Assembly: GCA_014607495.2 (NCBI GenBank)
Contig: CP053166.1
Coordinates: 10,992,455 to 11,056,454 of the forward strand
Direction of reading: 5' to 3'
Length of the DNA: 64,000 nucleotides
Source of the DNA: Carposina sasakii
Taxonomy: Eukaryota; Arthropoda; Insecta; Lepidoptera; Carposinidae
Shown: positions 12,976 to 33,692 of the stretch, piece after piece
Numbering within the stretch: position 1 is the stretch's first letter
Layout: each line of letters begins with the position of its first letter
The notes under the pieces: generated by a model
Told to the model about the DNA's origin: nothing
What the model saw: only the letters and a program-made list of their open reading frames with translations
The model's database searches: none
Program-made: the position numbers and the translations under genes

Positions 12976-15374
12976 AACGTAAGAGTAAACTAGCACCATG
13001 CTGATCATTTGCATCAGGTCAAGCTATTCCACTGGTTCCTCAAAACAAGCCACAACATAACTCACATATACCTATGGGCATGGCACGCGTGAGGTGTGAA
13101 TTTGTTGACATAAAGATAAAACTTTATCACCGGTTGGTTAAGTACAGTCGCCTTCGAAATGATGTATCCAGGCAAAACTATCAAATTTTTCATGAAAGTA
13201 GCGTTAATAAAGTGTGGAAGAAAGCCAAGAGGAATAGAATCTATAATTCTACACTAATCGTTCTGAATTCATAGACTTGAGATAGCTGAAGTAGGTAAGT
13301 GTCATAATTACCATGTCTGCCTATACTAAACATGGTTGTATGATCAGATCTGACTGCCCCACAGCTGCAGGCATATTATATAAGTAGGTATGTCTATAAG
13401 TAGACCTAATTATGGTTTTAATAAGTTAACATTTTTCGTGTTCGACTGTACCTACTTACGATAAAGCTTAAGTGACAACGAACTTAGATACGTAGGTACT
13501 TACTTTAAGATTTAGTAAGTATAATCCCTATACGCAAGTACCTACCTAAATGTAACATTCTAAGAGATTACGGCGGTGACGACTGACGATAGGATTTACC
13601 GGAAAAAATTAGGCTCTCTTATTCTCAAAAACAAACCTTTTTTATGAGTTATTATTTCTGGGTTAAACTTTCACCGAATCTCTCGGTACAATCCTGTCAG
13701 CTTTCTTTTTCTTCTTAAATTATTTTATGGTATAAGTACTTAAATATAACCGAACGATAATGACACAATCCCAGTGTGATTTTTTTTACCTACATATCGA
13801 ATCATCTTCTGCCTATTGCACTAGGTAAAATAGTAACTTCGTTGACACAAGCCCACGTCATCGCATTACCCAATCGATGTTTATTACGTAGAACAGGGGG
13901 ACATTTGGATAGTGACGATTTCCGACAAAGCTACTCGTCTCTTTCAATTTATCGTACAGTAGGTACATTGAATTTTATGAGGTAAACAACTGGATAGGGC
14001 CGAACATGAAAGAAGAAAGAGAACCGAACGTCCACAAATGGGCTAGACGACAGTATTTTTATTTGTATTTAGGCAAAGAATCGAGAGGTGTGGACTTAAA
14101 AGGGAGAGGCCTTTGCCTAGCAGTGGGACACCACTATGGCTACATAAAAAAATTGGTGGAAAGTACTCAATAAGGGTGATTAGACATCGCTTGGCATCGA
14201 CGTTCGTTGTCGCAACACTCTAATAGCGGTTGGAATCACGTGACTTGACGAACGCGCGAAAACGAAAGCTTCTTATTGGAGCAAACGTGTCGGTGACGAA
14301 CCGCTATCGATTCGAAAAAATAATGTTGCTTTGCCTGTAGTCGAACGTTCGATTGATTAAATTCTATAGGTAATTGATACCAAAATGTGGGGTAGTTGGT
14401 CGTCTGGCGACCTAAATGATCAGTTAATGCATTAACTTAGTTATTGAACGAATTCAATGTACCTATGTAGGACAGCAGGGGAATTGGGGTGACAGGTTAT
14501 AACCTATTTGAGGGTAGATCGAGAAGCGGTACTGTTTACTTACGTAATGTTATGCAATGAATAATTGATTATACAAATCATGCAAGTTATAAACAATTAA
14601 AATATAATACTCAAAAGGATCAAACATCTCTTTTTCATAGGTTACCTCAGCCGCCTCTCTCCATTTTTTATTGAGAAATAGTTAAAATACAAGTACAATA
14701 AAATTATTCAACTTGCATTAGCAAGGACGTAAAAAAAATCTCAGAATGATAAATTTGGTTAAAAACATAGAATAACTTATTTTAGAATAACATAGAATTA
14801 GCCCTGTTCTACCTATCTGTACACTTAAGTGATTAGGCTGTGTTTTCAAAAAAAAAAAATATATATGGTAAAAAAATAAGATCAATTACTTATTTACCTA
14901 CAGGGTGTAAGTAATATTGTAATAAAGACCAAAATCCTCTCCGCGGGGTAAAACAGCCCATTTTGACTTGATTATAATCTTTTAACATTATATTTAAAAT
15001 AAACTTGTTCTGTGTAGGTATAGCAACAATGACAAATAATATCTAGCCTGGCCAAAACTTAGCGGTAATTTAAGTGCGATACGGTTCCAATGACTAACCA
15101 TTGTGATTGGTGGGTTCAAGGTTCAGTTCAGATCGCGACCGTTTCTGATTTATAACGGTCGATTTCTATTTAAGATGGAACTAAGTAAGATGAATTCGAA
15201 ATTCAAAGTTTTAGCTCTTGCGAATTGGTAGGTTATTTAGTTTGAATTTGGTAATAGATTGGATGCGTTATTACTCGTATGTCTATACTGTATGTTTCTC
15301 ATAAATAAGAACACATAAACAATTTAGAGTAAGTACCTAACTTAAAGGAGTAGGGAATATTATTGAAAGCTTAC
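12976..15374. other. Interval without supported genes
   Basis: A frame at 13074-13274 is open for 66 codons but has no splice context or family resemblance. A LINE or SINE 3' tail (caaagaatcgagaggtg ... tatggctacata) lies at about 14072-14150, with a relative at 27806-27855. Otherwise nothing is identified. Confidence 0.4.
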
Positions 15375-15413
15375 CTGCATCTGCAGAAGCCTGGAACCGC
15401 CTGTCTTCTCCAT
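15375..15413 (-). CDS. Possible tiny first coding exon (13 codons), - strand
   Basis: On the - strand an ATG in good context (AAGATGG) opens 13 codons (MEKTGGSRLLQMQ) that end at a consensus donor, CAG then GTAAGC. Short initiating exons of this kind are common in insects (the dynein gene here has a 3-codon one). No following exon could be assigned, so the product is unknown and the call is tentative. Confidence 0.25.
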
Positions 15414-15419
15414 CTTCGC

Positions 15420-17090
15420 TCGAGCACAAAAATTTAGAAAAAATACAACGGAAGACGGCAGCAAAGATTTAACGAACTCAAATCACAATTCGCGTATAAA
15501 ATAACGTAGTAAACAAACAAAAAACATAATTTTTGCGAATAAAACTTTTCAAAACAGCGATCACAACATTTGACACTAAACTGACAAAAAATAGTTCTAA
15601 TTTGCGTAAAACCTCCGCGTCAGGTACTTTTTGGTTCCGTTCCTAAAGTGCTGGGAACTAGTACGCGTTGTAGTTGGATAGCTAACCGATTAAACAAGTG
15701 AGCGGTCTCCAAGCGACTGAGCACAGCTGTTTGCCGCGAGGCGCAACAAAGTGCCAGCCTGCAGTGTATGTAGAGTAGAAAATCAGTGGGCAAAGTCCTA
15801 ATTGGCAAGAAGGCAGAGGTGGTAGAGACCGAAATGTTGCAGATTCTATTTCTTTAATTAGCACAATAGAGTAGGTAATAGAAATGGAAATAGAATTTGA
15901 ACATACACGCGTACATAAGTGTTTTAGGTACTTTATGAATAAATAATCCGTAGGACAATTCTGTTTCGACTAAGTAATATTACAAACTTAGAAAGAAATT
16001 TGAATTTACTTTTGTATTGTGTAATTACTTTTGTAATTGATAATATAAGTTTTAGCAGCTTTTCACAATTTACCAGTTTTATAATATTTATTAGGTACGT
16101 TATACGGATCGAAGGACCATTAAATTAGGATCACGGAGAACAGACTTTTTTACACTGTGGCGCTCAACCGCGCTGACTAATCGTCTGCACCTACGCGCCC
16201 TCTGGTGAACAGTGAACACCATAACAAGTCTAAATTACTAAAACTTTTTCAAACGAACATTCAATATCTATAATTAATCTTAATCTATTATTGCGATTTT
16301 TCTTATTGATTGCGCTATAGAATTTGATCCACTTATTAGTAAGGCTAACATTTTTTTTCTATATATTATATATAAAGATACTTATAGATTTTGATAAGCT
16401 TTAGAGGAAGTACAACGCAGTAGAGTTGTATGGTAGAGATATTTTATGACTCCATAACCAAAGGAAAGAATGGAAATAAAAATATTTTGGGAACAAACCT
16501 GTTCCTAGGGAGTTCACAAAATCGCAAGTCTGTACGTGATTTCAATTATTCCCGCGCGGTGAAACTTGAAACAGGAAACGGATGTAGGTACTAAACTTTT
16601 CTTTCGGAAATGTTTCATTGTAGGTATGGAGGGAAAAAATCTCAAACGCACATCGTTAGCTGAAAAAGCCGGCTAAACTAAAAACCATAACTCGCTATAT
16701 GGGTTGCAGAAGGCATGTAGAAGGTCATACCTTTTCAAATGGCTTGCAAAACTTAAAAATTACTGAACCAGAAACAACATTAGTGCTTTTAGAACGTGGC
16801 CCCAGACTAAGTATATTCTTTGCCCCAGACATGCGCATTGAATGAAAGAAATTGCGCGCAAAATTTAAATTTCAAGACTTACGTCCATTTACGTCACAAA
16901 AAATCAATAATTTAACCTACAGTAATTTTCAGCGGCTTATCGTTCTAACTATTGAAATACAGTTAAATAAGATCCAAGGGCGGCTTTACATCTAGCCACA
17001 CATCGTATTACACCCGTCGGCAAATCAAAACGCGCATTTGGACGGTTGCCAAGTTTCATTGACTGAAATCCTCATTCCATCGAATGTTAT
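15420..17090. other. Upstream region of the aldo-keto reductase gene
   Basis: No second gene was recognised. A - strand open stretch near 15620-15864 has no splice context or known motif. A TATA box or initiator for the reductase could not be identified with confidence. Confidence 0.35.
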
Positions 17091-17094
17091 CTTT

Positions 17095-17166
17095 ATGAAC
17101 AGTTTTCTTTTACGGATACAGTTTGTAACGAAATTCACGCGAATCTATCACAGTAACATTAGAAAT
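17095..17166 (+). CDS. In-frame N-terminal extension of the reductase, presequence-like
   Basis: An upstream ATG at 17095 is in frame with the conserved start at 17167 and adds 24 residues beginning MNSFLLRIQFVTKF. The stretch has several Arg/Lys residues, many hydroxylated and hydrophobic residues and no Asp or Glu, the composition of a mitochondrial targeting peptide. The second ATG has the better start context (A at -3). Dual targeting by leaky scanning is therefore possible but unproven. Confidence 0.35.
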
Positions 17167-20100
17167 ATGAAAGAAGTGAAACTGCACCCATCCAAAGATG
17201 TGATGCCTACCGTCGGCTTGGGCACTTGGCAGGTAACCTAAATAATATTGCATGTTTTCTTAATTATCTCTGAAGCATACATTTATTATGCAATGTGTGT
17301 TCTATTGTTAACAAATATGTCTTATTGTGTGTCTTAAAACCGATTAAAATATTGATTATTGGCAATATTCTAGGCCCCTTCTAACGTTATAGATTCGACA
17401 GTGTACAAGGCGCTATGTCTGGGCTACAGGCATTTTGACACGGCCTTTAACTACAATAATGAGGAGGCTATTGGATCAGCTATTCAAACCTGGATCCATG
17501 AAGGGAAGGGGACCAGAGAGGAGCTCTTTATTACCACTAAGGTATAATAACACTTTACATAAGTTTCTAGAACATATCAGCTGCATCTCCTTCCGTGCAT
17601 GTCGTAAGAATCGACTAAGGAACTCGGGTATTTCTCAGGCGAAAAGCTAAGCTACTTATCACTCGTTAGCATTATCATTATCACTCAGATCATTAGCATC
17701 TGTCCCCGCTATGCTAACTTGGCTGTAGCATCTCTTTCCTAATCCTGTCCTAGCAACCCCATTTTTAGTACGCAGTCATGTATACAGGATGATTTTTGGT
17801 CGTCAACATTCCCGAAAACTACGTAATCTCCTCATCATTACGATCATTTTTCTTCTTCTTCGTTAAGGGTGGCAACGAAACAACACCCTGTATAGGTATG
17901 TATGTGTGTGTTACATTTCAGCTGCCTCACGTCGGAAATCGCGCAAGTGACGTTCAGAAATTCGTCGACCTTCAACTGAAGCGGCTGAAAACAACCTACA
18001 TCGACCTGTATCTTATACACGTGCCTTTCGGCTTCACTTGCGATCCGGATAACCTTACACCGGTGGTTAAGGATAATGGCGATTATGATCTCGATTTGGA
18101 TACCGATCACGTCGCTACTTGGAAGGTAAGACTTATAGGGCCTTACTAATAAAAAGCTTTAAACTAGGTATCATCATCATCAGCCTATTGCAGTCCACTG
18201 CTGGACGTAGGTCTTCCCCAGGTCACGCCACAAGACCGCCATGGGGGGACTTGCCCAGTCACCACGCTGGGCAGGCAGGTTGGTGACCGCAGTTTGTATT
18301 TTGGACTATGTTGTCAACACGGGAGGCGCTGCTGCCCACCTCTCGGAAACTCTTAATCGCCTCGTACGATACCCACGGGCAAACATGGGGTGGTACGAAT
18401 TCTACTCAGCCGGCACCACGCGGCAACTAGGTATAAGCTATACAAATCATTTGAGATACATATTCCATATATTTTGCTGTCAAGTCATGTATAACGAGGA
18501 TATAACTTTACGGTCTGTTTATTAGTAGCACCCATTTGGATCTTAAGTAGCGTAAGAAAACTATATGATACTGATAAGAGTGATGAGTCTCGCAGGACAT
18601 AATTTCGCTTTCGGTACCCACCGACATACGGGAATAAGTAGACACTTTTTTCATAATACAACAATTACTATTCAAAGGTCATGTGCCAGAATCCAATACG
18701 CCTACGACATTTGCATAAGCAAAAATCACTTTACATAAAAACCAGATAAAAACTAAAAAAACAAGACAACCTTTCCCCATCAGGCAATGGAGAAATGCCA
18801 CGAAGCGGGCCAACTGCGCAACCTAGGCGTTTCCAACTTCAACGAGAACCAGATCTGCAGGATCCTGAAAGCTGCGAAGGTGCCTCCATCGGTGCTGCAG
18901 GTGGAACTGCACGCTTACTTCCAACAGGTTCCGTTGAGGAAGTATTGCGCGGAGAACAACATTGTGGTCACGGGTTACGCGCCATTGGGCAGTCCGGGCG
19001 CGAAGGACCATTTTGTTTCGAAGTACAATTACAAGTAAGGCTTTTACAGTGATTTTCTTTGTAAAAAGGGAGAGAAAGACTTCCCAAGTAATATAAATGC
19101 CTCTTCAGGCTATATTTATTCAATCAATCGTCTTGTGCATAAGTACATAATAATATAGCTTGGAGTACAGAGGTAGTGTACCTAGTACACACGGACGAAG
19201 TCGAGGGCAAAGTGAAACATACATTTGAAACTTCCATTGCCGAGTTATTAAGCGACAAGAAAACTGAGCCGAAACTACCTACTGGGGAAGTATGAAGACC
19301 TAGCACAGATTGTAGAGACCTGAAACTTGAAGGGTGTGTTCTTTGTAGGTATGACGTAGGCATCCGATAAGAATGGATTCCCCCAATATTCCCACGGGAA
19401 CGAGAAAAAGTAGATTTCTATAAGAATAGATTGACTAGCTCAAAATGTTTAATCAATTATTATCTCTTTGATCGTTTGATGCCTGTTTTTCCCGAACAGT
19501 CCAGAATCATTCCCGGACCTTCTAGGCCTGCCATCAGTCGCGCGCATAGCTAACCGTCACGCGAAGACTCCCGGACAAGTTCTACTGAACTTCCTGATCT
19601 CCCAGAACGTTGTCGTCATACCTAAGAGTACGAGCGAGGTGCGGTTGAAGGTGAGACACTAGTTCAGCTTTTCTATAGAGCATAGAGATAGTTTGTTTTT
19701 ATATCTGTGGGATTTTTTTAAAAGGAAAAACTCAGTGGGATATTAATTGCAATAGAAAAATTATGTCTTACCGATTGCTTGAGGTAATTTTATATTCTTA
19801 CCTGTGTCTGTCATGAGTAATTTTTTCAATAAATAGCATTTTAAGAGCTAAATTTTCTTCTATTTAGACTCTATCAACTTTCGTCTCGTTCACACATTTT
19901 AAGTGATCAAGCCTTTTCTCAGGTGGTTACCATCAACTCTTAAAGTAGCATTGTTCCTAGTTGTCTTGTAGATTTAACTCGACTGTGGCGAAGCCAAAAG
20001 AAGGGTACCTAATAATCTTAGCAGTTCATATGTATGTCTGTATATAATTTCAGGAAAACCTAGATATACACGACTTCGAGTTAACACCGGAGGAGATAGC

Positions 20101-20233
20101 AGAACTGAAGGCGCTCGATAAAGGGGAGGAGGGGCGTATCTTCAACTTTTTATTTTGGAAAGGGGTCGAGAACCACCCGGAATACCCCTTCAAGCTGCCA
20201 GCCTTGCGGGAGAAGGCAGACGACCCGATATAA
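17167..20233 (+). CDS. Aldo-keto reductase (AKR superfamily), complete, six exons
   Basis: An NADPH-dependent (by family) oxidoreductase of cytosolic AKR1/AKR2-like type; the substrate cannot be told from sequence. Exons: 17167-17232, 17374-17541, 17922-18125, 18784-19034, 19500-19650, 20054-20233; all introns are GT-AG and phases match, giving 339 residues, a normal AKR length. The first exon holds VGLGTWQ. The catalytic tetrad is visible: Asp44 and Tyr49 in HFDTAFNY, Lys78 in FITTK and His111 in LYLIHVP. GVSNFN follows, and the cofactor-binding IPKST block is in exon 5. Intron 3 contains a SINE-like repeat and intron 2 an internally deleted MITE. In the same frame an earlier ATG (17095) would add 24 residues. 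Lepidopteran relatives are often named 1,5-anhydro-D-fructose reductase-like; that name is not supported by sequence alone. Confidence 0.93.
17573..17765 (+). repeat. Interspersed repeat V, copy in reductase intron 2
   Basis: Matches a family with the core 'gcatctccttccgtgcatgt' followed by 'ggaactcggg'. Further copies lie at about 40385-40510, 41265-41410, 41840-41965, 47780-47895, 50000-50185, 55070-55160, 57745-57935 and 59945-60105, on both strands. It has no open frame; class not determined. Confidence 0.55.
17782..17894 (+). mobile_element. MITE family A, internally deleted copy
   Basis: It keeps both ends (tacaggatg ... caccctgta) but has lost most of the interior, leaving about 113 bp just upstream of the branch/acceptor region of reductase exon 3 (acceptor at 17921). 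Confidence 0.65.
18171..18427 (+). mobile_element. Repeat R1 (RTE-tailed SINE-like), copy in reductase intron 3
   Basis: Starts with a (CAT)n run then 'cagcctattgcagtccactg' and extends about 250 bp to 'ggcaccacgcgg'. Near-identical copies lie at 26324-26592, 29350-29611 (inverted), 34047-34300 (degenerate), 38771-38972 (inverted) and 45045-45297. The end next to the CAT run matches the 3' tail of the RTE-type LINE fragment at 28500-28812. Confidence 0.7.
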
Positions 20234-20338
20234 ACGGGTGCAGAAACTTACAAACATAACGGTTTTACAAACTTGGTGCGCATATTGGTATGACACAGGT
20301 TTATATTAGACTACGTTATTCTGATCCCGTAACCCTGA

Positions 20339-20344
20339 AATAAA
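20339..20344 (+). terminator. Poly(A) signal of the reductase gene
   Basis: AATAAA lies 106 bases after the stop codon, followed by a T/GT-rich stretch (gttggttttta), a normal arrangement for mRNA 3'-end formation. Confidence 0.65.
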
Positions 20345-20509
20345 TGTTGGTTTTTATTTATTTCCTAGATGCAAAGATGCGTCGCAGACTGTTTTCAGGG
20401 TTTCTGCAGTATCATTCCGGCTTTACGCCATACAAAACAACTTGTGTCATGCCGATATGAGCGAATAGAACAAAAAGATAACTGGTAAACCTGTGGCGTT
20501 TGTATGCAC

Positions 20510-20693
20510 TACAGGGGGCGTAGTGTGAGTTTTCACTTCGAACACGTTCGCGTTAACGTAAAGCGGCTAACCAATCACATTATGGCGTGATAACGTGATG
20601 TCATAAAAGTGAGAACAACGGCGCTACGTGATTGGTTGAACAGTTTTAAAATTTTTAAATTCGAAGTCAAAACTCGCACTAAGCCCTCTGTAC
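20510..20693. mobile_element. MITE family F, inverted-repeat element
   Basis: About 185 bp whose two ends are imperfect inverted repeats (acagggggcgtagtgtgag against ctcgcactaagccctctgt), with further pairing inside (cacttcgaa / ttcgaagtc). It has no open frame. Only one copy was seen in the window. Confidence 0.5.
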
Positions 20694-20699
20694 TCGTAT

Positions 20700-21756
20700 T
20701 AGTTGGATCCAAAGACTACGAGTATTGCCTCTGGGTTTGTGGACTGACCTAATGTTGAGGCAAATCATATCATATTTTTAATTTTTAAACACAACAGTGC
20801 GTTCCCACGATTTTAAACGGTAAACTGTGGAATAAGCACGAATCTATTTACGCGGCGTAACGCTAGCGACTCGCTAGCTAAATCTATGTGATTTGACAGT
20901 TTGACGAACTATCGAGAGGTTCGTGCTTGCCCCACTGTTTAGCTTTAGTATACTTTATACGTTAAATGTTCTCGCTAGCGACTAGTAAATACATACATAC
21001 ATATAATCACGCCTATATCCCTTACGGCAGTAGGCAGAGCACCAAGGTGCCAGTAGTAAATATTGTGTTAATCATACACTGCCCTTAGTGAATACTAAAG
21101 TTATAGACCATTTTTATGTTATACATTACGAGGTCTGCTTCACACTTTTAGAAATACTACATGGGCATACAAACGCACGCCGTAGTCCGTATACGCGTAT
21201 ACCCATGTAATACCGAATTTGATGTTAGTGAGTGTTGGAGTTAACTTAATAACCCATATTACAAGTATATGAACTGACTAGCCCCCATTTTCTAGTAAAT
21301 TTTCCAAACTATTTTAAAACGCAGCCGATAAAGAACCGTTGTACAATCGCGGTGCGAAGGAATATTTAGCACACAGCGGTCGTCATCATGACAGTATAAT
21401 AACAAATACTCGCTGAATAGTGCCTGATTTCTTAGCCATTAGTAGTTCCTCGCACCACGCTTCTGCAAGGCTTGCGTTTCAGCAGGAAAATTTACCAGAA
21501 TTAGCGAGCAGGAGCGCTTAGCTTAGTATCTCCTTATAATATCTTAGTAGTTCCTAATTTTTCTTATTTATATGTTTTGCTGACTTCTCTTAAATTAATC
21601 TAGTCATATCTACCTCTTTAATTAATTAATTATGTTTGGTATGACCAAAAATGTAATTATCCATATGATGGTATTTGAGCTCAATTGTTCTAGATAACGC
21701 GATCGCTATAGTATCAATCGTAGTCGAAACTTTTCGTTTGCGAAAAATATTGAAAA
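20700..21756. other. Interval without supported genes between reductase and MCM5
   Basis: No exon-like frames. A fragment of repeat W (tailed by a TATG-rich run) occurs near 20990-21060. A short palindromic stretch around 20865-20885 (cgctagcgactcgctagc) is part of an unclassified repeat-like segment. Confidence 0.4.
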
Positions 21757-22085
21757 TCTATACATACATAATCTGTATAATAAAAATGTTACGGATCGCT
21801 GTCTGTACATGGAAGATATATGAGGAAAAATATTATAGGAGACCTTTATCAACGCAATAGTAGATATCCAAAAGAATGATTTTTTTGAATTTTTGTCTGT
21901 GCGTTTGTGCACGCTAATCTCAGAAACGGCTGGACCGATTTCGATGCAGTTTTCAGGAATATATTGTGACAGGTCCCACTTAACATATAGGCTACTTTTT
22001 AATACCGTAATTTTTTTATCCCGGATTATTTTAATATTTTGTTTTTTCTGTAATCCACGCGGACGGAGTCGCGGGCGTCCACTAG
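21757..22085 (+). mobile_element. Non-autonomous Helitron-like element, copy 2
   Basis: Begins TCTATACATA after A (21756) and ends in the hairpin plus CTAG followed by T (22086). The interior matches copies at 8240, 50261 and 52153. Non-coding. Confidence 0.75.
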
Positions 22086-22716
22086 TTCATTACTATATTA
22101 TTATTCCATGAATACGAAAGTAAGTTTGTTTGTTACCTGTTACTGCTTTATTTATTGAACCAATTTAAAAGTATCTGCATAGCCAAATTGTCTCACTTCA
22201 AAACCCATACTATTCAAAATGCCTAGCTATTTTGTAATACGGCGTTTTCTACAATATGCCTTACATACATGTTATAGATTACGCTAAGTTGGACGTTAAA
22301 GATTGTCGCATATCTAGGACCTACTCTAGGATTAGCTTCACGCGATCAGTACAACTGATCTAAAATATTTCTAGTGCTTTAAGCCACTTTATAAATATCT
22401 GTGTGATAAATAAAATTTTAAGTTATTTAGCAAATTGGATTTTTATTAATAACTGTTTTAAAAAAAACGAGTATCCTTTGGTATTTTATTGTGATTAACG
22501 TTATTGGGCTTATTTGCAGTGAGTGCTATAGTAAAGAGAATAATTTCGATTACAGGTTTTGTTTGGTCATATTGGTTTTTGAGTAACTAGGAAGTGGCAT
22601 AATGCACTCTTTAGTAGTTCGTATGTCTGTGTAAGACAAAGTATACTCGTATTAGGTAGCAAAAAGTCCTTTGATTTTATTTACCATTGTTGTAATAGCA
22701 CTTAATCCAATGGCCC

Positions 22717-22722
22717 TTTATT
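22717..22722 (-). terminator. Candidate poly(A) signal of MCM5
   Basis: TTTATT on the + strand reads AATAAA on the - strand, about 215 bases past the MCM5 stop codon. Other similar hexamers occur nearby, so the choice is uncertain. Confidence 0.35.
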
Positions 22723-22935
22723 TACTATACATAACATTATAATTATTAACAGATAATGTACGAGAAGTAAAACAGACTACAAAAATACCCATTTGTAAAA
22801 AAAGTAGTAATTTAAGTGGCCTTTTGTTTGATTCATAACACCAAAGTAAAGAAAGCCTTGAAATAGCACAAACTGTTTACTGAAGGTATCGCCTAAAAAG
22901 GACCAAAAACAAATATAATACAGATTAAATTAACC

Positions 22936-32005
<9,070 letters not shown>

Positions 32006-32113
32006 ATTTAGTTCTTTATTTAATTAATATGTTTAAATATACGAAATATTAAGGCTTTTTGAATAAAACACTATGATAATTGATTGAACAACAAAGCAAG
32101 TCGACCGCGTTGT

Positions 32114-32121
32114 TTTGGCGC
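32114..32121. promoter_or_regulatory. E2F-type site upstream of MCM5
   Basis: TTTGGCGC matches the E2F consensus TTTSSCGC and lies about 110 bases upstream of the MCM5 start codon. Replication genes including MCM5 are classic E2F targets in animals; function here is inferred from motif and position. Confidence 0.5.
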
Positions 32122-32189
32122 GTAAATAAACGTCAAAATTGTGACAATGACATCAAACGTCAAACTTTGACATACAGTGCTACCATTCT

Positions 32190-32622
32190 AGCGGCGCTAA
32201 TGTTAATTTTTTTTTTTTTAGTTTATCCCGAAGGAAAGGCAAGGGGAACTAAGCCCATACAGCCTAATCATTGTTTAGTAAAATGTATTCTGAATTTATG
32301 ATGAATGACAATGATGATGAATGGAAACGTCGGGAAAATCCTCAAGAACAAGTGTAAAGTTAGTCAAAATGAAAAATTATTGCAGAAACAACTTACATGC
32401 GCCCATGAAGAGATCGTAATCCGGCTAAAGTTTTACTCGGCTTACCTGCATATAAAACCATGCACACGCACTAGATTCACACCACAAGTAATCAAAATAT
32501 AACTTATCTACCAGAAAACATCACCTTACGGACACATGCAAGCCATTTACAAATAACTTTTGATTTTCACAAGAAAATTACACCTGCACCCTTCCAGCTT
32601 TTCCCGCCGAATCCTCTAATGT
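32190..32622 (+). mobile_element. Repeat family X, near-complete copy in the MCM5/dynein intergenic region
   Basis: Begins with a T-rich run and tttatcccgaaggaaaggca, contains the 'cttacatgcgcccatgaag' block and ends in cagcttttcccgccgaatcc. It matches 11105-11665 closely. Its right end carries TTTCCCGCC (32600-32608), an E2F-like motif. Another copy lies inverted at 32715-33060. Confidence 0.65.
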
Positions 32623-32714
32623 TATTAAGGTTCCATGGTTCCATACACGATAAACGTGTTTGTCAAAGGCTGAATAGCGATGACCATAATTTTGTTTAAA
32701 TTTTGGACATAGTT

Positions 32715-33060
32715 AATGTACAGGCATTTGGCGGGAAAAGTTGGAAGTGAGCGGGTGTATTTTTTTTGTAAATGTAATCAAAATTTATTTGTAAATGACT
32801 TGCATATGGGTACTTGCCCGCAACTCCTCCACCGCTGGCATGGTGGTGATCTTTTATGGTTGTTACTAATTATTACTATAATTTTGTTTATTTGTTTGTG
32901 ATTCTAGTGCATGTGCATGGTTTTATATGCAGGTAAGCTGAGTAAAACTTGAGTCGGAAAACGAATTCTTCATGGATTCATCTAAATTGTTTATGCAATT
33001 GTTTTTGTATTTTGACTGATTTTACACTCGTCTTTGAGAATCTTTGTGACGTTTCGATTC
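32715..33060 (-). mobile_element. Repeat family X, inverted diverged copy
   Basis: On the + strand it starts with ggcatttggcgggaaaagtt and later has tgcatggttttatatgcagg and gattttacactcgtctttga, all reversed relative to 32190-32622. The two copies are about 100 bp apart and face each other in the intergenic region. Confidence 0.6.
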
Positions 33061-33482
33061 ACCATTATTATTATCCATCATAACTTATCTTATCATACAT
33101 CATAAACTATACCGTATCCCACTGCTGAGCAAAGGCCTCACCGTCTTGAGCCCACATTTTTGTCTTAGCTTGTTCCCGTCATAGTGGCCCCGGATAAACT
33201 AAATAAAACTAAAATTATGTACAGGTTTAGAAAGGGCAATGCTTTTCTGCAAACGTGCGGATTTATGTCATAGGTACATAAAATCTTAGAATGCTTTCTT
33301 ATTCAGCCATACTAATTCCTAGCCAACTTCCCACGATCGAACGATTCTTGTGATCCCAAACTTTTTGGATTTGTTTGACCATGGAACTTAACTTTAGTTC
33401 CATGTGTTTGACATAGTCCATTAACTGTATCCGAATAGAAAACCGTTTGATCGAAATTCAAATTGTCGCATGTCGGTCACCG

Positions 33483-33496
33483 GTCACCATGACAAC
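33483..33496. promoter_or_regulatory. X-box (RFX site) upstream of the dynein gene
   Basis: GTCACCATGACAAC fits the 14-base X-box consensus RYYNYYWWRRNRAC at every position and lies about 200 bases upstream of the dynein heavy chain ATG. RFX factors activate genes of motile and sensory cilia, so this fits the expected regulation of an axonemal dynein. Confidence 0.6.
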
Positions 33497-33692
33497 GTCC
33501 TTTCTGTTTATTATTTACTGTCAAATACATACCAAAAATAAATAAAACAATTTTTATAATAGCGCAGTAAAACGTGTGAATTAATCTATAATTTCTAGAA
33601 ATATAAATACTATATATTAAGTTCTTATAAAAAATGGTTAAATAGTAACCGTGGAAATAGTTTATTGAAGTTAACATAGGAGTGAAGTTAAA

